Below are positions 23,378 through 37,454 of a DNA stretch of 64,000 nt, in pieces. The translations under genes and the position numbers were made by a program. Each line of letters begins with the position of its first letter. Position 1 is the stretch's first letter. The stretch spans positions 2,479,658-2,543,657 of the forward strand of contig NW_024737068.1 in the NCBI RefSeq assembly GCF_018991925.1. The letters are read 5' to 3'. The notes beneath the pieces are model-generated. The model was not told where the DNA came from and made no database searches. It saw only the letters and a list, made by a program, of their open reading frames with translations. Source of the stretch: Homarus americanus. Taxonomy: Eukaryota > Arthropoda > Malacostraca > Decapoda > Nephropidae.

Positions 23378-23937
23378 TAGGGTAGTGTAGTGTGGTGTGG
23401 GGTAGTGTAGTGTGCTGTGGTGTAGGGTTGTGTAGGGTAGTGTAGGGTAGTGTAGTGTACTGTGGTGTAGGGTTGTGTAGTGTGCTGTGGTGTTGGGTAG
23501 TGTAGTGTGCTGTGGTGTAGGGTAGTGTAGTGTGCTGTGGGATAGGGTAGTGTAGTGTGCTGTGGTGTAGGGTTGTGTAGGGTAGTGAAGTGTGCTGTTG
23601 TGTCGGGTTGTGTAGTGTGCTGTGGTGTAGGGTTGTGTAGGGTAGTATAGTGTGCTGTGGTGTAGGGTAGTGTAGTGTGCTGTGGCGTAGGTGTAGTGTG
23701 CTGTGGTGTAGGGTAGTGTAGTGTGCTGTGGTGTAGGGTAGTGTAGTGTGCTGTGGTGTAGGGTAGTGTAGTGTGCTGTGGTGTAGGGTAGTGTAGTGTG
23801 CTGTGGTGTAGGGTAGTGTAGTGTGCTGTGGTGTAGGGTAGTGTAGTGTGCTGTGGTGTAGGGTAGTGTAGTGTGCTGTGGTGTAGGGTAGTGTAGTGTG
23901 CTGTGGTGTAGGGTAGTGTAGTGTGCTGTGGAATGGT
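23378..23937. repeat. 25-bp minisatellite (right block)
   Basis: Same monomer as 17750-18341. The part from about 23700 to 23925 is highly regular, around nine near-identical units; the first 300 bases are more variable. It is the continuation of the array split by Gypsy-A. Confidence 0.92.
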
Positions 23938-23949
23938 AGTGTACAAAAG

Positions 23950-24196
23950 GGGCGATACACACACACACAGACATAGACTGAAAAAGACAGAAAGACAGAC
24001 GGACAGCGACAGACGGAGAGAAAAGGGCAGACATGCTGATACAAATAGATAGATAAACAATGACAGACACAGACAGATATAAGAAGGCAGACAGACAGAC
24101 GTAGACAGACAGGCAGAGCGATAAAGACACAGACACACAGAGAGAAACAGAGACAGGCAGACCAACAAACAGAGACAGTCAAACAGACAGTGAAAG

Positions 24197-24268
<72 letters not shown>

Positions 24269-24850
24269 CAGACAGACAAGCAGACGAGCGGAGATAGACA
24301 GACAATCAGAGACAGACAGACAGAGACAGACAACACGCACACAGTCACACAGAGACAGACAAATAGATAGACACACAGTCAGAGAAGAGACAGACACGGA
24401 CAGACACAGACAGACAGACAGACAAGACAGACAGACAGAGACAGACACACAGACAGACAGAAACAGACAGAAACAGACAAGATTAGAGAACGACAGAGAT
24501 AGCTGCCACACATAGAAAGAAATACAGACAGGTAATCAGACAGACAGATAGAAAATTACAGAGATAGACAGACAGACACAGAGAGACTGACAGACAGACA
24601 TCAAACAGACAGACACACAGAAACACAAAGACAGACACAGAACCAGACAGAAATCGTCAGACAAACGGACAGACACCGAAAGACACAGACAGAAAAAGAC
24701 ATACAGAGATAGACAGACAAACAGACGAGCGGAGACAGACAATCAGTCAGAGGCAGACAGGGAAAGACAGAAAAAAACACACAGACACACAGAGACAGAC
24801 AAACCGACAGAAACACAAAAAGACATAAACAATCTGACAGACAGAGAAGA
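23950..24850. repeat. (AGAC)n array with (CA)n core
   Basis: Imperfect AGAC units on the plus strand, interrupted by an uninterrupted CA run at about 24201-24266. Long minus-strand frames running through this and the minisatellite are compositional. Confidence 0.9.
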
Positions 24851-24861
24851 GACATATATAA

Positions 24862-25035
24862 ATCGTTGTGTTGTGGTGTATTGTAGGGATAGTTGTGTTG
24901 TGTTGTATTGAAGGGAGAGTTGTGTTGTATTGTATTGTAGGGAGAGTTGTGTTGTGTTGTATTGAAGGGAGAGTTGTGTTGTATTGTAGGGAGAGTTGTG
25001 TTGTGTAGTATTGTAGCTGTGTTGTATTGTAGAGA
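24862..25035. repeat. GTTGT minisatellite
   Basis: Five or so units containing GTTGTGTTGTATTG and AGGGAGAG, unit length about 27-37 bp. It is embedded in the AGAC array. Confidence 0.85.
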
Positions 25036-26165
25036 AAGACAAACAAATAGAACGACAGATAAAGATAGAATTACAGAAAAATAAAGGGACAGACAGATAA
25101 AGATAACAAACAGAAACCGACAGTCAGATGGACAGACACAATCAAACAGACAGGCAGACAGGGGAAAGCATACAAGCGGAGAGAGACTGACAGCAGAGAG
25201 AGAGACACACAGAGACTGACGGACAGACAGACAGACAGATAGACAGACAGAAATACAGACAGGCAGACAAATTAAGGCAGAAAGTTAGACAGACAAACGT
25301 ACAAACAGAGTGAGAAAGCAGACAGGCAGAGATAGAGTGACAGAGAGACAGACAGACAGAGACAGAAATACAGAGACAGATAGAAAAAGAAAGAGAGCAG
25401 ACATACTTACAGATAAAAGACAGACAGAAAGAGATGAACAGACATAAACAGACATATAACAAACAGATACAGATAGACAGACAGAACAGAGAGAATGAAA
25501 CAGAGAAAGTGACAGACAGACAGGCACAGATATACAGGCAGATAGAAACAGAAAAAAACAGACAAACATGCTGACAGGGAGACATCGAGATATATATAGA
25601 CAGACAAACAGACAGAGAGAGACATAGACACATACAGAGACAGACGGACAGACAGACATAGTCAAACAGAAAGACAGAGTAAGAGAGGCAGACAGACAGA
25701 ATGAGAAATGCAGACAGACATACACAGACAGACACAAACAGACAGAGCCTGACAGACAGATATGCAGAGACAGACGGACAGACAAACAGACAGACAGACA
25801 GATAGAAAGAGAAAGACAGACAGAGAGCAGACAGACAGACAGATAGAGAGACAAAAGCAGATAGACAAACAGACAAACACAGACAGAGTGAGAAAGACAG
25901 ACAGACAGACAGACAAAAGAGAGACTAACAGACAAAGAAGAAGAGACAAAGACAGAAGGACAAACATATTGAGAGACAGACAAATAGACAGACAGACAGA
26001 ATGACAGAGACAGTCGGAGAGACAGAAAGACAGACATAGACAATTATACTTTCTATGTCTGTCTGTCTGTCTCTCTGTCTGTCTGACTGTCTCTGTTTGG
26101 CTACCAGTCATGTCTGCCTGACTGCCTCTGTTTGTCTGAATGTCTCTGTCTGTCTGACTGTGTAT
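25036..26165. repeat. (AGAC)n array ending in an inverted GTCT block
   Basis: AGAC-type units to about 26045, then an abrupt change to GTCT-type units to about 26165, creating another inverted junction. Confidence 0.9.
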
Positions 26166-26461
26166 GTTAGTTTTTGCTAGGGAGAGGTGGTTGGGTGTGG
26201 GCTTAAAGGTGTTATGTTTGATTTGGGAGGAGGTTGTTGGCATGGTTAGGTGGTTGTTGGTTAGGTTTTATTTTTTTTTGGGGGTTGTTGGTTAGGTTTT
26301 AGGTTTTATTGGGGGGGGTAAGGTGTTTCTGAGTCTGCTGGAGTATGATGTTGTCGAAGTATTCCTGCCATTGAGGGTAAGAGGTGAGGAGGGTTTCTTG
26401 CTACCTGACCCAGCTTGGAGAAGGTCGTGCCCGCGAGTGCTCCCGTTAGAGACCAAGGAAA
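26166..26461 (+). other. G/T-rich sequence, possible 5' UTR of the following LINE
   Basis: GGTTAGGT-rich DNA and G runs precede the first ATG of ORF1. CR1 elements have GC-rich 5' UTRs with promoter activity, so this may be the element's 5' region; no boundary could be set. Confidence 0.35.
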
Positions 26462-27356
26462 ATGGCCACCTTGGATCGTTGTGTCTTGGGGGAAGAGGAG
26501 GGGAGTGTGGGGAAAGACGACCTCCTTGCCACGCTGTTAAGGCAGCTGGGGCAGTTGAGGAGTGAGGTTGACACTCTAAAGGGGGAAAATGAAGCCCTCA
26601 GGACGGAACTCCTTCAGGTAGGTGTCCTGCCTAGCAGGACACCTGCGATGGAGGAGTAGGCGTGGAGAGTGGTTGTCGTCAAGGGGACTAGGGTCAGGCT
26701 CAGGAAAGCTGACCAGGGTGTGGAGTGTAGTAACCCTTACAAGGTGCTGCAGGAAGCTGGCAAGGAAGAGAAGAGGCAGGACGGTATGGATCAAGGAGAG
26801 GAAAGGGCAGTTGTACAAACCCTGCCCACAGGTAAGGTCGTGGTAGTTGGGGATAGCCAGGTGAGGTTTGTAGATAGGGCTTTTTGTGCGAGAGACAGGA
26901 AACGTAGGACTAGGGTGTGTTTTCCTGGGGCTGGGATAGGGCATGTAGCCGAGAGGTTAGACAGGGTTTTGTCAGGGGAGGGTACCAATCCAGTAGTGTG
27001 TCTTAGTGTGGGAGGAAACGACATAGGTAAGGTTAGGAGTGAGGAACTTTTCAAGAGGTATAGGGAGGCGCTGGGGAAGATTAGAGATAAGGGAGGGATC
27101 CCGATAGTATGTGGTGTCTTGCCTAGAAGAGGGGTTGGTCGTGAATGGCTGTCCAGGGCAATTGCTATAAATTGCCGACTGGAAAAACATTGTGCAAACA
27201 ATGGTTGGGCATTCATTGATAACTGGCAACGATTCTATGGCAACGACTACCTGTACAGTCGCGACGGAGTACACTTGTCTCGTGAGGGGGAAAGACGTTG
27301 TCTGCATCCCTGGAGCGTGAAATTGTCACTCCGAAGGGGGGGGTTTCGCCAGTAGA
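26462..27356 (+). pseudogene. CR1-like LINE ORF1 with SGNH esterase domain
   Basis: The reading frame from ATG 26462 encodes a short N-terminal coiled-coil-like stretch (LLRQLGQLRSEVDTLKGENE), is cut by one TAG at 26657, and then continues in the same frame to 27355. The second part is an SGNH-type hydrolase: KVVVVGDSQVRF (nucleophile Ser, codon 26855-26857), LSVGGNDIGK (Asn of block III) and YSRDGVHLSREG (Asp and His of block V). ORF1 proteins with such an esterase are known from CR1 and L2 elements, where they bind RNA and membranes or lipids. After the last motif the frame drifts, and homologous-looking sequence continues in the frame of ORF2, so a small indel near 27300 is likely. It is directly followed by ORF2. 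Confidence 0.8.
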
Positions 27357-27399
27357 GAGAGGTCGGGGAAAGTGGGAGTCAAAAAACAAGCTGGTCCTG

Positions 27400-27695
27400 G
27401 GAAATAAAATTAGTTGCTCAGGACAAGGGGTAAAACAGGACCAGGGAAGGGTAGGTTTAAATGTATACTATACAAACAGTAGGAGCGTTAGAAATATAAT
27501 AGACTTGCTGAGAGCGGTTGTATGTACCGAGAATGTAGACGTCATAGCAATCACCGAAACTTGGATGAATCTGGCGAGCAAAATTTTTTTATCAGAGTAC
27601 CACATAGAAGGGTACAACCTTTTTCACAAAGACAGGGAAGGTAGGAAGGGGGGAGGGGTCGCACTCTACGTCAAGGACACATGTTGTATTAATAA
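27400..27695 (+). pseudogene. CR1-like LINE ORF2, endonuclease N terminus
   Basis: Starts of an apurinic-type endonuclease: LNVYYTNSRSVRNIIDLL, NVDVIAITETWMN (catalytic Glu), EGRKGGGVALYVKD. The frame is stopped by a CACTA-like transposon inserted after codon CCINN at 27695. The host sequence can be picked up again at 29321, after the transposon and its TAA duplication, and runs into the assembly gap. Together with ORF1 this is the 5' half of a LINE of the same broad family as the 3' halves elsewhere in the window. Confidence 0.75.
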
Positions 27696-29320
27696 CACTG
27701 GCCTGCAATTTGAAAAAAAAATCATGAGGTGCAGGGTTTCAGCTGATTCTTTATGTATTTTGCGTGCTGATTCCAAAATGCCATTCATTTTGCCCAATCA
27801 GGTCAGATTTTTATGCTATGGAATGAAAAAATCGAAATTCTTAAATATGATGTCAAAATTTTTATGCAAAATATATCATAAGAAATGTAACCACAACACA
27901 TAGGACCAAAATATGTCAACTACATAGATGCCTTTACAGTTAGACATGCATAAATGGCTGTCGAGAGAATTTCTCTTTGGTGGTTGGTGCTCCAGGGCGT
28001 CCTGTTTCAGACACCAACAGTAGTCGGCGAGCATGTTGATATCCCAGCGACCTGGTACTGCCCTCCAACACACGGATATCTTGATGGAGCGTTGTCCTTG
28101 TTCCTCACTCACATCACCACAGTTCTCTGGAAAGTAGTCCAAGTGGGAGCTGAGGAAGTGCATCTTGATGGACAGTGTGCACCAAGAACTTTGTAGCTCA
28201 GAAGTAGGTCCTCAACAACCGTTCATACTCTGGACTTGTAGTTGCCAAGAAAATTGGAGACAATAGACTTAAAGGCATGCCAGGCTTTTCCTCATTTACA
28301 TCCATGCTACAATCAAACTTGGGATCTTGAAAAGCTCTCTGATCTGAGGGCCATCAAAACCCTGCATTCAGCTTTGCCTCACTGACTTTGGAAATTTTTT
28401 CTTTCAGAAAATTTGAAAGCCTGGCTTTTTTGTCCAGTGCCTTACAAAGTTTGAACAGACCAGCTTGATGTGCAGTGGCGAAGAAGAATGTTCTATGGAT
28501 TCACCAGAGCATGGGCAACAACATTATGAGAACCTGGAGTAAGTCCACTTCTTGCAGGCCAGTCACTTGCATGTAGTGCTGCTTGTCTGCTCGACTATCC
28601 CACAGACAGAGGAAACATGGAAACTTGTGTAACCACCTTGTAGGCCCAGCACCATGGACACAACCTGTGGGAAAAACATACAAATATGTTTAGCTGAATA
28701 GTTTTATTATTAAAAAATAACACTTCATAATATGACAGTATGTCGGCAGACATAATTACCTATAGAAAACTGTCAACAAAATATCAATTTTGAACAACTG
28801 TGGTGAATTAAATTATTCTCAAGTCTCACAGATCTTCCAATTGTGGAGAGAGAGAAAGAGAGAGAGAGACGACACACCCCACTCTCTTGAAGTCTCGAGA
28901 GACACTGACTGAGGTCTAGGCTTTAGAGGCACATCGGGTGGTTGCTAGTACATGCCATGTACCACCAGATGAAAAAGAAATTTAATTGTGAAAAAATAGA
29001 AAAAACACGGACATATACTCTTTTCCTTTGCGTCATGGCGGACATTTAAATGGCCGGCGAGCACGTGGGTGTATTTAAATGCATCGTAAGGGCATTAAAC
29101 TAACCGAAATCTTTTCTGTGAGGCTTGCCAATGTCTCTGATGATTTTTTAATGAACGAATATGAGGACCCCATTTGGAGCGAAAAACAATATTTACCTGA
29201 ATCTCCGCTATATAGCACAAAATTCTGACCTGATTGACAAAAATATTTTTGAGATCAGCATGCAAAATACACCCAGAAAAGCTTAATAATACACAAACCT
29301 CAAAACTATGCAGGGCAGTG
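27696..29320 (-). mobile_element. CACTA (EnSpm/CMC)-like DNA transposon, copy 1
   Basis: Ends are CACTGGCCTGCA (27696-27707) and the reverse complement of CACTGCCCTGCA (29309-29320), with the 3-bp TAA on both sides (27693-27695 and 29321-29323). A 3-bp duplication and CACTR termini are diagnostic of the CACTA superfamily. Subterminal inverted similarity extends for about 130 bases (TGTATTTTGC(G/A)TGCTGAT, CAAAAATG, ATTTTGC(C/T)CAAT). At 1.6 kb it is far shorter than an autonomous element. It is inverted relative to copy 2 at 49791-51128 and carries an extra ~300 bases (28655-28960) which copy 2 lacks. Confidence 0.8.
27930..28683 (-). pseudogene. CACTA-like transposase fragment, copy 1
   Basis: Minus-strand coding remnant broken by frameshifts. 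It includes FPCFLCLWDSRADKQHYMQ, then a shifted ILLHCTSSW-type stretch equivalent to the PPLHIKLG segment of copy 2, and at the 3' side SIKMHFLSSHLDYFPENCGD and MLADYCWCLK. The sequence upstream at 28684 reads TTTTTCCCACAG directly before the frame, which looks like a 3' splice site, so the open part may be a terminal exon. The protein would be the transposase in an intact element; family membership is inferred from the termini and the HxxLG-type motif. Confidence 0.6.
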
Positions 29321-29370
29321 TAATCTAACAAAGGTTGAATAGAACCGAGTCCGTGGTAGAAATACACGGA

Positions 29371-29470
29371 NNNNNNNNNNNNNNNNNNNNNNNNNNNNNN
29401 NNNNNNNNNNNNNNNNNNNNNNNNNNNNNNNNNNNNNNNNNNNNNNNNNNNNNNNNNNNNNNNNNNNNNN
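29371..29470. other. Assembly gap (100 N)
   Basis: One hundred undetermined bases, a conventional placeholder length, so the true gap size is unknown. It interrupts what should be the continuation of the LINE ORF2. Confidence 0.99.
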
Positions 29471-29628
29471 AATAAAGTAAATAACATTATTCCATGTAGG
29501 ATTTAAACATAACAAGATACTTTTGGTAAAAATTATTGAAGGATATAAGTGATTCTAAACATGTTTGATCATAGTAAATAGTCAGCAAAGCTTTTCTTGG
29601 GTTAACCTATATAATTAACATGCGTATA
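29471..29628. other. Anonymous AT-rich sequence
   Basis: Nothing recognised; it leads to the MITE target TA. Confidence 0.35.
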
Positions 29629-30209
29629 CAGGTTGACAACCCTTTATCGAAAATTCCGAAAACCGAAAAGCTCTAAAACCGATAGTTTTTTGTGGGTCAT
29701 TTTTCATTTTTTTTATTTTATTTTTTTTTTACAGGGATTATTAGCCCTGCCAGGCACAGATCACTGACCCACATCAGGGCCTAAAAATAATAGTAATAAT
29801 AATTATAATAATAATATTATTCATAGTAAATAAAATTTTAATACGATACACCAAAATAAATAATAATGATTACAATAATATTAATAATAATAATAATAAT
29901 AATATAAAATATAATAATAAAATTAATAATAATACTAATAACAATAATACTGTAATAAAATAATAATACAGTAAAGAAATACAAGAATGAAAAAGATCAA
30001 AAGGAGAAACACTTCCTAGACCTATGAATTATTATTATTATTATTATAATTTTTAATATATTTAGACCCCCCAGGCCCAATAATGTGGGTCAGTGATCTA
30101 TGCCCGTGGGCTAATACACATTAAAAAAAAAAAATTCTGAAAACCGAAAAATTCCGAAAACCGAAATGCCTTGCGCTCCAAGGATTTCGGATAAAGGATT
30201 GTCAACCTG
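29629..30209. mobile_element. pogo/Tigger-like MITE
   Basis: 581 bases bounded by inverted repeats CAGGTTGACAACCCTTTATC and the complement of CAGGTTGACAATCCTTTATC, flanked by TA on each side (29627-29628 and 30210-30211). The CAGGTTGA...TTATCCGAAA terminus and TA duplication are those of pogo/Tigger elements of the Tc1-mariner group. Inside each end are CCGAAAACCGAAA motifs. The middle holds an inverted pair of the CCCACATCAGGGCC core (29731-29785 and 30066-30118) around (TAA)n, so it appears to contain later insertions. No transposase is encoded; it would depend on one supplied elsewhere. Confidence 0.8.
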
Positions 30210-30211
30210 TA

Positions 30212-32490
<2,279 letters not shown>

Positions 32491-32494
<4 letters not shown>

Positions 32495-33470
32495 GTTCTT
32501 CTTGTGAGCGACTTGTCTCTCATTTTGAGTATGATGTCTCGTTTCTCAAACTCTTGACCGACAATCAGGATGGCTACTTCATTAACTACAGGAGCAATGA
32601 ATCTTCTTTCCTGTTCTCCCTTAGGGGTCGTGTCTGCTTTGATCCTGACTTTGTACTCGTGAGAAGGCATGTTTTCAAGAGCATTTTTAAATGACTGTAC
32701 ATACGTGTTGCGCTCATGCAGCATTTCTTGGATAGATAGGACAATGTCATGTCTGACACCTTGAATATTGCCACACCTGATAGTAGTCTGCTTTTCATGA
32801 TCTCCCATGAAGTAGATTTGGAGGAACTTTGCCTGCTCATCTTCCAGTGGTAAGAGGGATCCTGCTTTGTGATAGACTTGACCCTGGACTTTGAATGTTG
32901 GTATGTATCCGTACTCACGAACTGCTCTGGTAGCTCCAAAGGATGTTATCTGGAAGCATGAATTGTACCTCAGTATATTTTCCAAGAAGTGTTTTCACTC
33001 TGGTGTTTTTCCCAGCATGATAGTCTTCAAGGGTTGTGGTGGTTTTTCCAAATTTGGCAGTCGTACTTTCCCATGAGAGCAGCACAGTCCAGCAGATTCT
33101 CCTTTATACTTCTTTGCACCACAATGTTCACATTTCTTATCCATGTTGCCAATGACAACAGAGGGATACTTTTTATATTCTATCTCATTGTCATAGTTAA
33201 ATGCTGCTCTTGCAAGTGGATGCCACTGTGTATTCTTTCTTAGAATTCTGGATCCCACAGCTCTCTGTCTATTAGCATTCAAACGAATTTCAAGCCCTTG
33301 ATCATTTTCTAGAGAAGGCCTTTCTGCTGTTTGCTATCTGTCAGCATTAAGACTGGATTCCCTTTCCTGATCTGTTTCCTGTGACCGACTGTCCGCTGTT
33401 CGCTTTCTGTTAGCATTAAGACGAGATTCCCTTTCCTGATCTGTTTCCTGTGACCGACTGTCCGCTGTTA
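32491..33470 (-). pseudogene. Helitron RepHel N-terminal region
   Basis: In order: about two and a half copies of a 23-residue charged repeat (TADSRSQETDQERES, RLNANRKR) at 33300-33470, then NTQWHPLARAAFNYD, a zinc-binding CEHCGAKKYKGESAGLCC at about 33070-33140, then FGATRAVREYGYIPTFKVQG, AGSLLPLEDEQAKFLQIYFM. One stop interrupts the repeat part and another break lies near 32990. The sequence stops short of the catalytic replication initiator and jumps to the helicase end at about 32491, which fixes the deletion point. Confidence 0.75.
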
Positions 33471-33540
33471 GCTCCGGGCGGCTCATCCGCTAGGCCACAG
33501 TAGGACGCCACCTTCCGGGAGGCTCCACATTGTCTCACTG
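33471..33540 (-). repeat. Direct copy of the Helitron terminal region
   Basis: Matches 32104-32174 with few changes (GGACGCCACCTTCCGGGAGG and CTCCACATTGTCTCACTG in both). It flanks the Helitron fragment on the opposite side in the same orientation, suggesting a neighbouring, tandem Helitron end. Confidence 0.75.
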
Positions 33541-33660
33541 CTCAATCCCCAAAACTTCTTCTTCCATCAATAGTTAATTAATAGTGTATGTAAGTTCCAC
33601 CATGGTTTTCACTACAACGGTACAGCAAAGTATATTTTTTTAGCATTAAACTGTTATCAT

Positions 33661-34157
33661 TTTATTGTCTAATCATCACTACATATAACATCATCCATCA
33701 TCACTACATATAACACCATCCATCATCACTACATATAACACCATCCATCATCACTACATATAAAACAATCCATCATCACTACATATAACATTATCCATCA
33801 TCACTACATATAACACCATCCATCATCACGACATATAACACCATCCATCATCACTACATATAACACCACCCATCATCACTACATATAACACCATCCATCA
33901 TCACTACATATAACATTATCCATCATCACTACATATAACACCATCCATCATCACTACATATAACATTATCCATCATCACTACATATAACACCACCCATCA
34001 TCACTTCATATAACATCATCCATCATCACTACATATAACACCACCCATCATCACTACATATAACATCATCCATCATCACTACATATAACATCATCCATCA
34101 TCACTACACATAACACCATCCATCATCATCACTACATATAACACCATCCATCATCAC
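33661..34157. repeat. 25-bp minisatellite, CATCATCACTACATATAACA type
   Basis: About twenty units of 25 bp with core ATCACTACATATAACA and a variable CACCATC, CATCATC or TTATCC end. One unit near 34115 has an extra ATC. Very regular, non-coding. Confidence 0.95.
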
Positions 34158-34246
34158 TATAGATCGGTGAAGTAGTTTCCGAGAATCTCGTGCGAACACA
34201 CATACACACAAACACACAAACAAACACACACACAGACATACTTCTT

Positions 34247-34846
<600 letters not shown>

Positions 34847-34867
34847 CAAAACATATACAGTATATAT

Positions 34868-35045
34868 GTATATGCTGATAACCACAAGGAAAGAAGAAAA
34901 CACAAAGTTCCCAAGCGCTTTCGTGTAATTCACATCTTCAGGGGTGAGTACAGACTAGTCTGTACTCACCCCTGAAGATGTGAATTACACCAAAGCTCTT
35001 GGGAACTTTGTGTTTTCTTCTTTCCTTGTGGTTATCAGCATATAC
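34868..35045. repeat. Near-perfect palindrome of Penelope-terminal sequence with hammerhead-like core
   Basis: Two 89-base arms (34868-34956 and 34957-35045) are reverse complements with two mismatches and no spacer. Each arm runs from GTATATGCTGATAACCACAA to GGGGTGAGTACAGAC. On the element strand each contains CTGAAGA, a GTG/CAC hairpin, and then GAAA (left arm, read on the minus strand) or CAAA (right arm), the order of the hammerhead ribozyme core. Penelope-like elements are known to carry hammerhead motifs in their terminal repeats. Folding of the third stem is not convincing by eye. Confidence 0.65.
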
Positions 35046-35079
35046 CTAGATCACGCGCACCTACAGTGATTTACTTGCA

Positions 35080-35252
<173 letters not shown>

Positions 35253-35314
35253 CATTAGCCCAATAAAGCACGCAGTCTTTGTGTGAAATATAACAAAGTC
35301 TAAGACTGATTTTA

Positions 35315-35396
35315 GTATCCTGGTGGTCCAGCCGTAGCATTCTCTGGTCACAGTTATAGGCTTGTGGGCCGTCGGTTCGAATCCTGGCGGGTTGAG
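35315..35396 (+). mobile_element. tRNA-like SINE head
   Basis: Contains a perfect polymerase III B box GGTTCGAATCC (35373-35383) preceded by a GGTGGTCCAGCCGTAG segment in the place of the A box. The T stem pairs poorly and no acceptor stem is evident, so it is not a functional tRNA gene. The 3' side runs into a short (TA)n and T run. Confidence 0.45.
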
Positions 35397-35429
35397 ATGT
35401 TGATTATATATATATATATATATATTTTT

Positions 35430-37084
35430 TTTTGTCGTCCAGTGAGCGCAGGAGAATATATTATTCACACACATACACCCCATCCTTCCCAGAGCTAAGC
35501 ACTGTGTTGTTAAATAAGAAGCAACACGGAACATGTAGTTTTTAGTGATGGGCGACTCCCGGAGCACTATGTGACGACTGCACTGTACTAACCCTAGAGT
35601 AAGACCCTTTATCAATGGATGATGACTCCCTCCCTTTGCCCTTCCTCTTCCTCCTCCGTCCTTCTCTCTCCTCCCGCATCCCCTTCCCCTCCATCCCTCT
35701 TCCCCTCCATCCCCCTTCCCTCCCCCCTTCCTCACCCCCGGAACATAAATTATTCCGTCACAATGAAGATAACATAAAACTGTCCCCTCAGACGTACTAT
35801 TCTTCCTCTACATAAAACATATAAGCATATAGCCTTCTTCGCCCTCAGTAGAGTATATAAATAACACCCTGAGCATTATATCAATAAGAAATCACACTCT
35901 CCTTTCCCTTTCCCCCTTTCCCCTTTTCCTTCGCCTTCCCACCCAAACTTGCCTTCGGAACATATGAAGAGCATCCAATAACGACACTAACAGGAGCATA
36001 TATCTTTGTCACTTAACACCTCCTGCCCCATTACCACCACTAACAACCCCCTATCCCTCTACAACAACTTACTAACCCCCAATACTACCACTTACCCCCT
36101 CCCCACAACAATACCGCTACTTACCACCCCCATATCCCACAATGTCGCTACACGAGGCGAAAACCTTCATCTTGATCATCCAGTTCATCCTCTACATTAT
36201 ACTGGTGGGGGGGATGTTTGGATGTGAGTGAGGGGTAGATGGGGGAGAAGAGAGAGGAGAAGAGGAAGGAAGAAGAGAGAAGGGGAAGAGGAAGAGGGAA
36301 GAGAGGAGTATTTTAGACCTCACCCCACATATAATATTTCCAACATGTTCCCCTCCAGCCAGTAACCACCTTATCAGCCACGAGGCCTTAAATTTCTAGT
36401 CTCAAAAAAGTTCAGTTTATTGTCCGCAAGTCTTGAGATGTAGACAGCCAGGCATCAAGTGTTACAGCCTCATGAGAACACATTTAGCGATGAGAAAACT
36501 CCTACCAGTTCTGACACTAACCATTAAGACGAGGTAGTATGGATCGGTTTCTTAGATATTGGGAGACAGTATTATGGTGGGCGTGTTCGGGGTCAGGAGG
36601 AACTTGTTTTTCCCCCTTTTAAATATGACGCTTACTGAGGAGAGCTGGATTTTCTTTTTAATTTGGAGAGCTGGGTGCATATCATAGGGTAAAGCCTCAA
36701 GTCTGTCTCCATCTCTGGTTTACTGATTTGATGACTGGGTAAAACCTAGTAAGTAACGAGTTATTCTGTAAAGCTTTGCTTATACTCTGAGTATCCTGAA
36801 TGGTGTTTGAATAACTTCCTTTCCAACAAGTAACTGAACTGGCACAGTGATTAGAGAAAAGGTTAAGAACTAAGAATTATTTACAACTGCAAGAAATTGA
36901 GCTTAAAAGATTGCCTGAAGGAAATAAGAATGACTTCACTTAACATCTTAAGAAACTGTTAATATAAATCACTATTATCTTTCTTTCACTGATTTTAAGA
37001 TTACTTGACCCCGTGACTGATTTTCATTTATATATGAGAGTTAAATGGTGTAGTGAGAGTCTTTAACACGTAAAGGTTATCCTA
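35430..37084. other. Anonymous region with C/T-rich and A/G-rich tracts
   Basis: No gene is recognised. Pyrimidine-rich stretches lie at about 35625-35735 and 35895-36140, a purine-rich one at about 36235-36312. The rest (36315-37084) is plain intermediate-GC sequence without long frames. Confidence 0.5.
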
Positions 37085-37340
37085 TCTACCTGTCCCCAGT
37101 TATTCTCTCCACCTCTCCCCACTCATCAGTTATCCTCCTCACCTCTCTCTACTCCCCAATTATCCTCCCCACAGTTATCCCATCCACCTTTTCCCACTCC
37201 CCATTTATTCTCCCCACCTATCCATGCTCCTCAGTTTTCTTCCCCAACCTCTCCCCACTCCTAAGTTATCCTCCGCACCTATCTCCACTCACCAGATATC
37301 CTCTCTACTTCTCACCTTTCTTCTCTTTCGTTACCACCCC
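37085..37340. repeat. C/T-rich minisatellite, ~40-bp unit
   Basis: Six or so degenerate units with CTCCCCACT, CAGTTATCCTC and CCCACCT motifs. Confidence 0.7.
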
Positions 37341-37454
37341 TCTAACCTCCCTTCCACCACTCTCCTCTCTTGAGTTCAGGGTCTATGTTTTTAGTTTAAC
37401 AAATTTATTGGCAGAGCTTGTAGTACAGTTTGCCTATTCTGAGTAATTCAGTCA

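Noticed and set aside
23246..24350. Three overlapping minus-strand frames of about 300-350 codons with His/Tyr/Thr/Pro repeats
   Set aside because: They run through the 25-bp minisatellite and the (AGAC)n array in all three phases at once; the unit has no stop in that direction.
33661..34157. CRISPR array
   Set aside because: Units are contiguous 25-mers without unique spacers, in a eukaryotic context.
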